From a virus, in the IMG/VR virus record IMGVR_UViG_3300023178_000284, positions 1 through 22,590 of that record: DNA of 22,590 nucleotides; one strand, written 5' to 3'. The notes beneath the pieces are model-generated. The model saw only the letters and a list, made by a program, of their open reading frames with translations. It did not search any database and was not told where the DNA came from. This document shows positions 1 through 6,847 of this stretch, piece by piece. Numbering within the stretch: the stretch's first letter is position 1; each line of letters opens with the position of its first letter. The position numbers and the translations under genes are program-made.

Positions 1-957
1 GTCCTGAGCTCTGTTTGCACTGTCGCCACTTTCTTTAGGGGCTTCAGTTGTTTCTGCAACAGGTGCTGCTTCTGCTTGTGGAGCCGCTGCTGGTTCTGCT
101 TGAGCAGGAGCCGCTGGTTGTGTTGGAGCAGATGCTTTAGATTTATTAGGATCGCCTGTAGCCTGGCCCATGCCTGCTGGCTTAAAGTATTGACCCCATT
201 TATCCATGTCATATGCTTCACCATCAACTGATGCTTCAAACATTTCCTTCATTACTTGAAGTTCAACGTCACCTGGCTTCTTAGGTAAGAAGTCATTCAA
301 GTTAAACAGTCCGTTAGTGTCAACTGCTGCCTTTTCTTCATCACTCAAAGCACGTTCTCTACGTGACCATTGCGATGTTGAATAGTCAGCATAACCACCT
401 TTAGAAGTTTTCTTAATTCTAAAGTCTACGCCACGCATATAATCTGTTGGCAATTCTTCCAACTCAGGATCCATTAATGCACCCTTAATAATTTGGAAAA
501 TTTGTGGACCAATAATAAAACGTCTAATTGGATTATCTGGTGTTGAATCTTCTTTAAGTGGATCATCAACTACAAAGCCTTGGAAAATATATGAACGCTT
601 TTTCCAATATTTACGTCCCATATCCTCTAACGACTTGTCCTTGAACCATCCACGAACTTCGGAAAGAATTGGACATGTTGTTCCGTCATTATACATTTCC
701 ACACATGGAACCTGCACAATTACGTTACGGTTATCTGATTCGCCTTTTACACCTGCGAAAGGTAATTTGATCATTGCACGTTCTACCCAAAAGAATGTGT
801 TGTCACTATTGCCATCTGGTAAGAAACGAACAACCGCTTCTTTGCCTTCCTGCATATTCCAATGTGGGTAAATTGCATTGTCTCCACCACCAGTTGATCC
901 AGTAGTGCGATTTTGTTGTTCCGCTAGTTTTGCGCGGATTTCTGCTAATGATGCCAT
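1..957 (-). CDS. 32: gp32-like single-stranded DNA-binding protein (C terminus cut by window edge)
   Basis: T4 gp32 homologue. It coats single-stranded DNA during phage replication, recombination and repair. 319 codons are visible with no stop, so the C terminus lies beyond the left edge (T4 gp32 has 301 residues). Seen: an OB-fold start with AVVRFLP at residues 41-47, the stretch WKKRSYIFQGFVV, and an Ala/Pro/Glu-rich C-terminal tail that would serve as the acidic protein-interaction tail. The zinc region is degenerate: Cys85-x9-Cys95 matches T4 Cys77-x9-Cys87, but the third T4 Cys is Leu98 and no His occurs where His64 would be. Start chosen at 957 because AGGAGG lies 7 nt upstream (965-970) and a consensus sigma70 promoter precedes it. 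Its neighbour at 1126 is divergent. Identification rests on remembered family pattern, not on a search. Confidence 0.9.
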   Translation of the reverse strand, partial: MASLAEIRAKLAEQQNRTTGSTGGGDNAIYPHWNMQEGKEAVVRFLPDGNSDNTFFWVERAMIKLPFAGVKGESDNRNVIVQVPCVEMYNDGTTCPILSEVRGWFKDKSLEDMGRKYWKKRSYIFQGFVVDDPLKEDSTPDNPIRRFIIGPQIFQIIKGALMDPELEELPTDYMRGVDFRIKKTSKGGYADYSTSQWSRRERALSDEEKAAVDTNGLFNLNDFLPKKPGDVELQVMKEMFEASVDGEAYDMDKWGQYFKPAGMGQATGDPNKSKASAPTQPAAPAQAEPAAAPQAEAAPVAETTEAPKESGDSANRAQD

Positions 958-964
958 TTTGTAG

Positions 965-970
965 CCTCCT
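965..970 (-). promoter_or_regulatory. Ribosome binding site of gp32
   Basis: The minus strand reads AGGAGG, full SD complementarity, 7 nt before the ATG at 957. It fixes the gp32 start and contrasts with the many SD-less late genes in this window. Confidence 0.85.
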
Positions 971-975
971 TTGTT

Positions 976-1007
976 TGCCTAATAAAAAAATGTCATTTAT
1001 GCCTAAT
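976..1007 (-). repeat. Direct repeat in the gp32 leader
   Basis: The octamer ATTAGGCA (minus strand) occurs twice, at 976-983 and 1000-1007, 24 bp apart, between the predicted transcription start and the gp32 SD. T4 gp32 is known to repress its own translation by binding its leader, so a role in autoregulation is conceivable. That role is inference. Confidence 0.4.
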
Positions 1008-1018
1008 GCATACTCTAT

Positions 1019-1047
1019 ATTATATGCAATGTTATTTATCTTGTCAA
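1019..1047 (-). promoter_or_regulatory. Consensus sigma70 promoter for gp32
   Basis: Minus strand: TTGACA (1042-1047), spacer of exactly 17 nt (1025-1041), TATAAT (1019-1024). All 12 hexamer positions match the bacterial consensus. Start would fall near 1012, giving a leader of about 55 nt. The spacer itself contains GATAAATAA, a late-type element, so early and late transcription could overlap here. Confidence 0.85.
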
Positions 1048-1111
1048 GTAGTTTTTTAAATTTTTCTGATTTTATTAATCCAAACTCTACTTTCATACAA
1101 ATAACTCTTCA

Positions 1112-1117
1112 TAAATA
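1112..1117 (+). promoter_or_regulatory. Late promoter element before the 2OG oxygenase
   Basis: TAAATA (in CATAAATA), 8 nt before the ATG at 1126, with no SD. It matches the T4-type late -10 element recurring before other genes here. Confidence 0.6.
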
Positions 1118-1125
1118 TATAGCAA

Positions 1126-1713
1126 ATGGAATCACATACTCTTGAAAATTTTGGATATGTTAGTGCATCCTTACCAGATGAATTGTTTTTGTCAATACAG
1201 CAAGAATGTAAACAAGCACAATCACTTAATCAAGAAATGATATCTGGATTAAGTGGCAATGGAGTTCCTAAGCACTACTGGTTAGATAAAAGTCAAGAAC
1301 ATTTAAACAAATTTCTAATAAAAATATTAAATGAATTCAATTGGAACTTTCCAAATCTATATAACATAAAATTACTGACTAAAGACTTACCTTTTGCATT
1401 TGGTAAAAGTTGGATTAATTTTCAACAACAAGGAGAATTTGTTCCTAATCATACACACGACGGTCTTTATAGTTACACTATATGGATCAATATACCTTAT
1501 GATAAATCAGATAATAAACATGCAGGCAATTTTGAATTCACTTATAATGATATTATAGGCAATTTAAAACAACACACTATTAAACTTTCAAGACATGACG
1601 AAGGAAAAATTATTTTATTCCCTTCTAGACTTCCTCACATAGTATATCCATTTTATGATAGCAATGAAACACGCATTTCGGTATCAGGAAATATTTTATT
1701 AGACGCAAAATAA
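1126..1713 (+). CDS. Putative 2OG-Fe(II) oxygenase (family with HxH and distal His)
   Basis: A 195-residue protein with the layout of 2-oxoglutarate/Fe(II) dioxygenases of the Pfam 2OG-FeII_Oxy_5 type, which couple 2OG decarboxylation to hydroxylation. Seen: NHTHDG (His109, His111) followed by a YTIWINIPY strand, GKIILFPSRLPH (distal His171), then ETRISVSGNI with Arg183 to hold 2OG. The substrate cannot be told. It is divergent from gp32 and convergent with pqqA. Its stop codon lies at the edge of the hairpin that ends the minus-strand pqqA transcript. The start at 1126 is supported by TAAATA 8 nt upstream. It is distinct in sequence and motif from the second oxygenase at 8671-9237. Confidence 0.7.
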   Translation: MESHTLENFGYVSASLPDELFLSIQQECKQAQSLNQEMISGLSGNGVPKHYWLDKSQEHLNKFLIKILNEFNWNFPNLYNIKLLTKDLPFAFGKSWINFQQQGEFVPNHTHDGLYSYTIWINIPYDKSDNKHAGNFEFTYNDIIGNLKQHTIKLSRHDEGKIILFPSRLPHIVYPFYDSNETRISVSGNILLDAK

Positions 1714-1732
1714 AAAAGGGCCCGTAGGCCCT
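1712..1732 (-). terminator. Strong intrinsic terminator after pqqA
   Basis: On the minus strand a 6-bp stem AGGGCC/GGCCCT closes on a TACG loop (UNCG-type tetraloop in RNA) and is followed directly by a T run. It starts 8 nt after the pqqA stop. On the plus strand the same hairpin lacks a good T run, so it would be a weaker end for the 2OG oxygenase gene. Confidence 0.8.
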
Positions 1733-1740
1733 GTTTGAGA

Positions 1741-1812
1741 TTACTTATTCATTACATACATTGTAACTTCAAAACCAAATCTCATTTCTTCGAATGTAGG
1801 TTTAGTCCACAT
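1741..1812 (-). CDS. pqqA: PqqA, pyrroloquinoline quinone precursor peptide
   Basis: A 23-codon gene. The product starts MWTKPTFEEMR and continues FGFEVTMYVMNK. It has the length of bacterial PqqA (about 23 residues in Klebsiella) and the family pattern W-x-K-P, R-x-G-x-E-V-T-x-Y. The Glu and Tyr that are cross-linked and become the PQQ carbon skeleton are present as Glu15 and Tyr19, in the correct E-x3-Y spacing. In bacteria PqqE with PqqD cross-links them, and PqqB, PqqC and a protease finish the redox cofactor used by methanol, glucose and related dehydrogenases. No pqqB-E is in this window, so host enzymes would be required. Start: the first ATG, with AAGG 7 nt upstream. It lies 95 nt after the methyltransferase stop and is followed by a strong terminator. 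Function is inferred from the motif; expression is untested. Confidence 0.9.
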   Translation of the reverse strand: MWTKPTFEEMRFGFEVTMYVMNK

Positions 1813-1819
1813 ATTTTTT

Positions 1820-1823
1820 CCTT
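1820..1823 (-). promoter_or_regulatory. Ribosome binding site of pqqA
   Basis: AAGG on the minus strand, within AAGGAA, 7 nt before the ATG at 1812. This is a real SD at normal spacing, which supports translation of this very short gene. Confidence 0.65.
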
Positions 1824-1831
1824 ATTAAATT

Positions 1832-1856
1832 AAAAAAAATGTAACTATATGTTACA
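1832..1856 (-). terminator. Hairpin plus T8 in the pqqA leader: terminator or attenuator
   Basis: A perfect inverted repeat TGTAAC-N5-GTTACA (1840-1856) is followed on the minus strand by eight T (1832-1839). It lies after the methyltransferase gene and before pqqA. The stem is short and AT-rich, so termination would be partial at best. It could equally be a protein-binding palindrome or a leader structure controlling pqqA. Confidence 0.5.
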
Positions 1857-1860
1857 ATAT

Positions 1861-1877
1861 TATTTAAACATATTATA
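1861..1877 (-). promoter_or_regulatory. Possible promoter elements for pqqA
   Basis: Minus strand: TATAAT at 1872-1877 with no recognisable -35 (the sequence 17 nt upstream is GATTTT), and TTTAAATA, a late-type element (core TAAATA at 1861-1866), 48 nt before the pqqA ATG. Either could give pqqA its own transcript. AT-rich intergenic DNA makes chance matches likely. Confidence 0.35.
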
Positions 1878-1907
1878 GGAAAAAAACAATACGTAAAATC
1901 ATTATTT

Positions 1908-2561
1908 TTACTTACGTGCTACCCAAAATGCATTATAGTAAATTTTATCTTTCTTTACTCCGTTTTTCATTCCAGGATCAACCCACAAAGTTCTTCCAGT
2001 TTCTTTGGTCATCTCAGTTACTGCTTGAACAACGCCAGGCTGAGTAATTGGCTCATAGTCGTCACCGCAAATTATTTTTGTATTAGGTTCAAAGTTTTTT
2101 ATATCTTCTTTAATTGCATCATATGCATGATCGCCGTCTAAATATACACAGTCCCATTGTTGTTGTGGATGTCTTTCATAGAAACTTCTACTAGAACCTT
2201 TATATATTTCTTTGATTAAATGTTTTCTTGGATGTTCTTCTAAAACTTTCTTTACACATGCTTCTTGACCATTAGTGCAATAGTATTCCATTATTTGATC
2301 TACAACAGGATTTTTCCACCAACTGGCCATTCTTTTAGTATGTTTGCCTGGTCGATTATCAAACATAAAGATATCGACTGTTGTTAGTGTGCTGCCTTCT
2401 GGTAAAGCATTCAGCCAACACCAAGTAGATCTACCCCATGCACACCCTATTTCTAATACGTTTGCATTTGGGGGTAAAGTTTTTGCTAGTTCTTGTATTT
2501 GATCAATTTGTGATTGGAAAATATATCCAGGAACATCATTAGGATCTTTAATGTTAAACAT
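1908..2561 (-). CDS. Class I SAM-dependent methyltransferase (Methyltransf_24-like)
   Basis: A 217-residue Rossmann-fold methyltransferase. Seen: motif I VLEIGCAWGRS at residues 35-45 (SAM-binding glycine loop), an acidic residue after strand 2 in TTVDIF (Asp63), and WDCVYLDGDHAYDAIKEDI (137 onward), typical of the Methyltransf_24 group where DGDH lies near the active site. The substrate is unknown; such proteins often act on small molecules or glycans. Its ATG overlaps the stop of the 729-codon gene (TAATG), so the two are translationally coupled. It is the last gene before the pqqA leader. No SD or TAAATA of its own was seen. Confidence 0.75.
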   Translation of the reverse strand: MFNIKDPNDVPGYIFQSQIDQIQELAKTLPPNANVLEIGCAWGRSTWCWLNALPEGSTLTTVDIFMFDNRPGKHTKRMASWWKNPVVDQIMEYYCTNGQEACVKKVLEEHPRKHLIKEIYKGSSRSFYERHPQQQWDCVYLDGDHAYDAIKEDIKNFEPNTKIICGDDYEPITQPGVVQAVTEMTKETGRTLWVDPGMKNGVKKDKIYYNAFWVARK

Positions 2562-4750
2562 TAGAAGCCTGCTAAAGATTTAATTCTACCTAGTTCTTCT
2601 AGGTCGTCCGCTCCTTGTTCTTGTTCTGGTGCCATTCTCTCTACAAATTTACGTGCAACTTGTTCTGCTTGTTCACCAAACTTCTTACCTACCATTGTGC
2701 ATACGCCTTCTGGACCTTTAGGAAAAGTTCCTGTGTTCTTATCGTAAAAAGAATTAATAAATTCTGCCAGACCTTCTAGTGTATGTTCTTCACCATCTGA
2801 AGTTTTAAACTTTGTGCCTTTCTTTGCACCTGCTGCTTTCATTTGTCTTACTTTTTGTGCAAATTCGTTGCCTTCAGTTTCTTGACTTTCCATATCCATA
2901 ACATCGCCTGCCATATCACCGTGAAACTCTTGACTGTCAATTTCGTGTCTCACTTTATCAAAGCCGTCTGTTTTAATTTTTTCGATATAGTCTTTGTAAA
3001 TCATATCTGCATAGGATTCGTCTGGCTCAGTGCTGCCTGTAATTTCATCTTCAAGTCTTTTAATGCATTCTTCTGCATCATTACAGTCTTGAATAATTTC
3101 CATTCCTGTAGTAACTGCTATGTCCCAAGCATTGCCGCCTTCGGAAACTTCGCTTTCTTCTTTTTTGTTAAGTAATTCTTCTTGATGCTTTTGAAGTTCT
3201 TCGATAGAATCAAACTCGCCTGTAATTTCATTGTCTTTAATACTAAAAAATTTGCCACCTTTAGCAATAGCAGCAAGTCCATACTTATTAAAACCCTTTG
3301 ACATATCTTCTTGCTGTGGTTCAACTTCGTCTGCACCAACTGCTGGCTCATCTGCCATGTCGCCAAAGTCAAGTTGGTCAAGAACATCAGGTGCATTTTC
3401 TTCAACCCATGCCTTGACCAATTGACGAACGTCTGTGTTAGCATCTTCGATTGCCTTTTTCTTGATATCTTGTTCTAGTTTAGGATCTTCAATAATGCCT
3501 TCTAAACTTGTAATTGCGTTAGTGCCATCAACTCCTGCTGCAAATTCTTGGCCTACTAGTTCATTTAACTTTTTAACTAAATCTGCTTTTTGTTCATCGT
3601 CAGCCATTGTTAGTGGAGATTCTTCACCTAGTTGGTTAACCCAATTTTCGAAACCTGCCATTGGATCTTCAGAAACTTTTTCTTCTGATTGTTCTTCTAC
3701 TTGTTCATCTGTTGTTCCGACTATGTCGTCATAGCCTATAGTTTCTTCTTCCTTCATCAATTTGTAGATGATAGGAAATGCGTTAGCAATATCTTCTTTA
3801 AAGTTTTTAACTGTGAATTTTTCTTTGTATTCTTCCATTACATCGTCTGGCACTTCTACTGCCTCGGGTGCCTGAAATTCAGTTACATAATTTTCGTAAT
3901 GTGCCTGTTTAGACAGTTTTGCAATTCTTTCTCTTAAACCATCTAATTGTGATTTACTGCGTTCAACGATTGAATTGGTGTCGGAGTTCATCAAATCGTT
4001 ACGCACACAATAATTTGTAAAACTTTTTAACTGTGCAATTTCTTCACTCATCTTGATAATGCTTTCGCCTATTGCGTCATATGGTAACCCGCCGTTAGCC
4101 ACATGTCTTTGCATAGCTCTTGCACCCGCTAAGTGAATGAATGGATACTTAAATCTTTCGCCTTCTTGATTTTCAACAAACAATGCTGAAATATTTCTGC
4201 TTCTATCTCCTGGCTTTTGTTCAAAATCATCAGCAAGTGCCTTGCTATGTTTAATTATTAATCTTGTATCTAATAATTTCTGGAAACTCTGTGTCTTAGT
4301 TCCATAAAGGTTGCTCTCATTCATTACTGTTTCTCCGACGGGTTTTGTAATTGTATCATTATCTGATTGTGGTGTAGAGTGCTGACTTAGGAAAGCATAG
4401 TCTCTTTTATCTAGGTTATCCTTAGCAATATCTCTTGTGTCAAATGCTAAAAGTCTACGTTTAGCAAATTTACGTAATTCTTTTAGGAATCCATACCAAT
4501 TATTTTTTTGCTTATCATCTAAACCCTCTGTAATTCCACTTGAAAAGTAAACTTTCATTGAATTAGGTTCAGCGATACTAATACTTACATGTCCTAATAC
4601 TTTGTTATTTTCAGTATAATCAAAATCAAAAAATCTAGCCATTTCTGGGTTGATAGTGATATTTCCTGTGCTCTCGCCCAGTTTCAAACCAGAAAATCTG
4701 CTTCTGATTTTATAAAATAAGTCTGTTGCTATATTATTGGTTGCATCCAT
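2561..4750 (-). CDS. Large conserved phage protein of unknown function (729 aa)
   Basis: I do not recognise a named family, but the type is familiar from marine T4-like phages. Seen: a basic and aromatic N-terminal region (1 to about 110), then VMNESNLYGTKTQSFQKLL and IIKHSKALADDFEQ near 140-175, then YPFIHLAGARAMQRHVANGG near 200-220. After that comes a helical, predicted coiled-coil part and a long Glu/Asp-rich stretch, ending LGRIKSLAGF. No enzyme motif, signal peptide or membrane segment is evident. It follows gp17 directly: TAAATA lies at 4758-4763, just inside the gp17 stop region and 7 nt before this ATG. The late promoter and neighbours suggest a virion or head-assembly role; this is inference. 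Confidence 0.75.
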   Translation of the reverse strand: MDATNNIATDLFYKIRSRFSGLKLGESTGNITINPEMARFFDFDYTENNKVLGHVSISIAEPNSMKVYFSSGITEGLDDKQKNNWYGFLKELRKFAKRRLLAFDTRDIAKDNLDKRDYAFLSQHSTPQSDNDTITKPVGETVMNESNLYGTKTQSFQKLLDTRLIIKHSKALADDFEQKPGDRSRNISALFVENQEGERFKYPFIHLAGARAMQRHVANGGLPYDAIGESIIKMSEEIAQLKSFTNYCVRNDLMNSDTNSIVERSKSQLDGLRERIAKLSKQAHYENYVTEFQAPEAVEVPDDVMEEYKEKFTVKNFKEDIANAFPIIYKLMKEEETIGYDDIVGTTDEQVEEQSEEKVSEDPMAGFENWVNQLGEESPLTMADDEQKADLVKKLNELVGQEFAAGVDGTNAITSLEGIIEDPKLEQDIKKKAIEDANTDVRQLVKAWVEENAPDVLDQLDFGDMADEPAVGADEVEPQQEDMSKGFNKYGLAAIAKGGKFFSIKDNEITGEFDSIEELQKHQEELLNKKEESEVSEGGNAWDIAVTTGMEIIQDCNDAEECIKRLEDEITGSTEPDESYADMIYKDYIEKIKTDGFDKVRHEIDSQEFHGDMAGDVMDMESQETEGNEFAQKVRQMKAAGAKKGTKFKTSDGEEHTLEGLAEFINSFYDKNTGTFPKGPEGVCTMVGKKFGEQAEQVARKFVERMAPEQEQGADDLEELGRIKSLAGF

Positions 4751-4757
4751 AGTAATG

Positions 4758-4763
4758 TATTTA
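4758..4763 (-). promoter_or_regulatory. Late promoter element before the 729-aa gene
   Basis: Minus strand TGATAAATAC. TAAATA ends 7 nt before the ATG at 4750, no SD is present, and the element abuts the gp17 TGA stop. Confidence 0.65.
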
Positions 4764-6353
4764 TCAAAAACCGCCAGATACGAATATTGGCATTGGGTAT
4801 TCGTCTTCGGTCATCCTTTCTGTCATTTTTTCATATATTTTAGGATCCCAATCTGCTAGTTGAGTAGCCATACGCATAATTAAAAGGCATGCACTAACTA
4901 AATCGTCGTGTTCACCCGTCTTGGCACCGTAACCTACACCGTGTGCAACAAACGTTTTAAGTTCTGATATAAGTGGTTTACTGTTTATTATCATTTTATT
5001 ACGTTCTAAAGCATTTTTTAAAGCACTACACGCTGTTATTTTTGTTTTGTGTGTCGTATTGTATCCTTTTCTAAATCTTCTAACATGTCCTTTTCTTATA
5101 GGTTCACTAAGGAACAAGCCGTGGAAATTTTCTTCACCTATGTCTTTAATAACAACAAGTGCTGCTTCACCTATAGTGTTGTTTTCACAACTATAGTAAA
5201 TGGTTGGATTTGCGTTTCCTTTTTCTGTTTGTTGTTCGTAAATGTATTGCAAAATAGTTTTGAGATGTCTCACTTGTTGTTGAACAGGAGTTAAATTATG
5301 TCTCCATTCTCCTACTTGAGTCATTGTTGGCATTTCAAAAATCTGTATTGCTGCATAATCTCCGCCAGTTCCTAAACTTGGATCAAGTGCAAGTAGGTAA
5401 GTTGCTTTAGGATCTATATTTTTATACCAACGAGTTTGACCCATAGTCAATATAGGCTCCTTACCTTCTAGTTCTGCAAGTTTTACACTATTAATAAGTG
5501 TTTCGTCAAAGATTAAGAATTCGCAATCAAACTCACGGCGGAATCTTTCTTCACCGATTTTAGCTCTTTCTTCTTGAGCCCATGCTTCATCTCTATCAGG
5601 ATGTTCTTCCCAGTGTGCAAAAAAAGGAAAAAATCCATTAGTTCCTACAACATTGTCATTGCCGTATTCATCAAACTTTTTATTAGCCTCAGTCCATATC
5701 TGTGCAAACTGGTCTTCGTCCGAGTTTGGTGTGCTTGTAACAATTGCTTTACCACCTGTTGACAGTGTAGGAGAAAGTGCAGTCCAAAACTCACGAGCTT
5801 TCTCTGGCGGTTGCACAAACGCAAACTCATCACAGTATATTAATGAAAGTGATTTACCACGTCCAGTATCTTCTGTTGTGGTTGTTGCTTGTATTCTACT
5901 ACCGTTATCAAATTCAATTGTGTTTCTGTTGTATGTGTAGATACCTGCACGTATAAAGTCTGGCAAATTCTCATATCCAAATCTGTATCTATTCATAATA
6001 TCTTGCGCACCTGTATATTTGTGTGCAGCAATTAAAACTTGTGCTTCAGGTGTAAACATACAATACCATAAAAGATATGCAGCAGCACACGTAGTCTTAC
6101 CCATCTGTCTTGGTAACATGGCAATAGTATATCTATGATCGTGGTAAGCTCTTAATAATTGTTCTTGATAACCATAGGGTTGAAAATCCATAGAACCTTT
6201 TGTAGGGTGTTGTATTTTTATAAAGTTTTTTGCAAAATATAATGGTCCATCAGTAGGATGCATACACGCTTCAAGATGCTTTACTTCTTCTAGTGTATAT
6301 TTTTGCTTTGTATGCGCCTTTTTAATTTGAACGCCATCTAAACTCTTTGCCAT
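4764..6353 (-). CDS. 17: Terminase large subunit gp17 (DNA packaging ATPase-nuclease)
   Basis: A 529-residue T4 gp17 homologue (T4: 610). It pumps DNA into the prohead and cuts the concatemer. ATPase domain: Walker A RQMGKT (82-87), Walker B LIYCDE (171-176) with catalytic Glu176, and coupling motif TSTP (206-209). Nuclease domain of RNase H fold: LALDPSLGTGGD (Asp324), YYSCENN (Glu390) and GEHDD (Asp483/484), matching the T4 acidic triad. The start at 6353 is supported by TAAATA 5 nt upstream. A terminator lies just upstream (6368-6394), so gp17 has its own late transcript. Unlike T4, gp16 is not adjacent but three genes upstream. Confidence 0.97.
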   Translation of the reverse strand: MAKSLDGVQIKKAHTKQKYTLEEVKHLEACMHPTDGPLYFAKNFIKIQHPTKGSMDFQPYGYQEQLLRAYHDHRYTIAMLPRQMGKTTCAAAYLLWYCMFTPEAQVLIAAHKYTGAQDIMNRYRFGYENLPDFIRAGIYTYNRNTIEFDNGSRIQATTTTEDTGRGKSLSLIYCDEFAFVQPPEKAREFWTALSPTLSTGGKAIVTSTPNSDEDQFAQIWTEANKKFDEYGNDNVVGTNGFFPFFAHWEEHPDRDEAWAQEERAKIGEERFRREFDCEFLIFDETLINSVKLAELEGKEPILTMGQTRWYKNIDPKATYLLALDPSLGTGGDYAAIQIFEMPTMTQVGEWRHNLTPVQQQVRHLKTILQYIYEQQTEKGNANPTIYYSCENNTIGEAALVVIKDIGEENFHGLFLSEPIRKGHVRRFRKGYNTTHKTKITACSALKNALERNKMIINSKPLISELKTFVAHGVGYGAKTGEHDDLVSACLLIMRMATQLADWDPKIYEKMTERMTEDEYPMPIFVSGGF

Positions 6354-6358
6354 ACTAG

Positions 6359-6364
6359 TATTTA
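6359..6364 (-). promoter_or_regulatory. Late promoter element before gp17
   Basis: TAAATA on the minus strand with exactly 5 nt (CTAGT) before the gp17 ATG. No SD. Confidence 0.7.
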
Positions 6365-6367
6365 CTC

Positions 6368-6394
6368 AAAAAAATAGGGCCTTGCGGCCCTATT
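6368..6394 (-). terminator. Intrinsic terminator between the 142-aa gene and gp17
   Basis: A 9-bp perfect stem (AATAGGGCC with GGCCCTATT) closes on GCAA, a GNRA tetraloop, on the minus strand, followed by a T7 run at 6374-6368. It lies 23 nt after the stop of the 142-codon gene and just ahead of the gp17 late element. The GGGCC/GGCCC core is the same as in the terminator at 1712-1732. Confidence 0.85.
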
Positions 6395-6416
6395 GGATTG
6401 TTATGAAACTTAGTTT

Positions 6417-6845
6417 TTAAGCAAAATCAAATGATGTTTTAACTGTAGCAGTTACAGCAGTCATATCGAAGTTGTTATTTCCGTATGTAGCACCTAGTGC
6501 AATACATTCATCTTCAATTTGTTCTACTAGTGTTTCTGCTCCAGAACCATCATAATCTAACGATGCATTTGATTGTTCAACTGCAAAACACATTTTTTGA
6601 TTAGTTGCGTGTAAGTCACCTCTGATAACAATAGTTGCATACTTACCGATAATTTCAATAAGTGCTTGGATTGCTTCATTAGCACCTGTCTCAGCGTTTG
6701 CTGCTGCGCCAAAATCTACTTCAAAAAATGTTAGATTCTTTCCACCTGGGAAATCAATAGCAGTAACATCTGATGCAGGTTTTCTATTTTCTGCAACTAA
6801 TACTGAACTGCCGCCGCCAATTGTTGATGTTAATAAGTCTGCCAT
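6417..6845 (-). CDS. Uncharacterised phage protein, 142 aa
   Basis: No family recognised. The product is acidic and rich in Ala and Gly, has alternating beta-like segments (NLTFFEVDF, ATIVIRGDL, KMCFAVEQ) around an Ala-rich helix, and ends in TSFDFA. It has no signal peptide or membrane segment. The start is fixed by AGGAG 7 nt before the ATG. It is the last gene before a strong terminator. A strong SD and small size would fit an abundant virion protein such as a head decoration protein, but this is speculation. Confidence 0.65.
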   Translation of the reverse strand: MADLLTSTIGGGSSVLVAENRKPASDVTAIDFPGGKNLTFFEVDFGAAANAETGANEAIQALIEIIGKYATIVIRGDLHATNQKMCFAVEQSNASLDYDGSGAETLVEQIEDECIALGATYGNNNFDMTAVTATVKTSFDFA

Positions 6846-6847
6846 CT

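Noticed and set aside
806-1096. Minus-strand frame overlapping the gp32 start and promoter
   Set aside because: It runs across the gp32 promoter and 5' coding part in another frame; its product is unlike any phage protein and gp32 explains the region.
1840-1856. Riboswitch in the pqqA leader
   Set aside because: Only one short AT-rich hairpin is visible; no known riboswitch core can be recognised, so I list it only as a hairpin.
3118-3937. Several open frames on both strands inside the 729-codon gene
   Set aside because: They are alternative frames of one long, consistently coding gene; compositions are artefactual (Phe- or Ser-rich) and none has an SD or late element.
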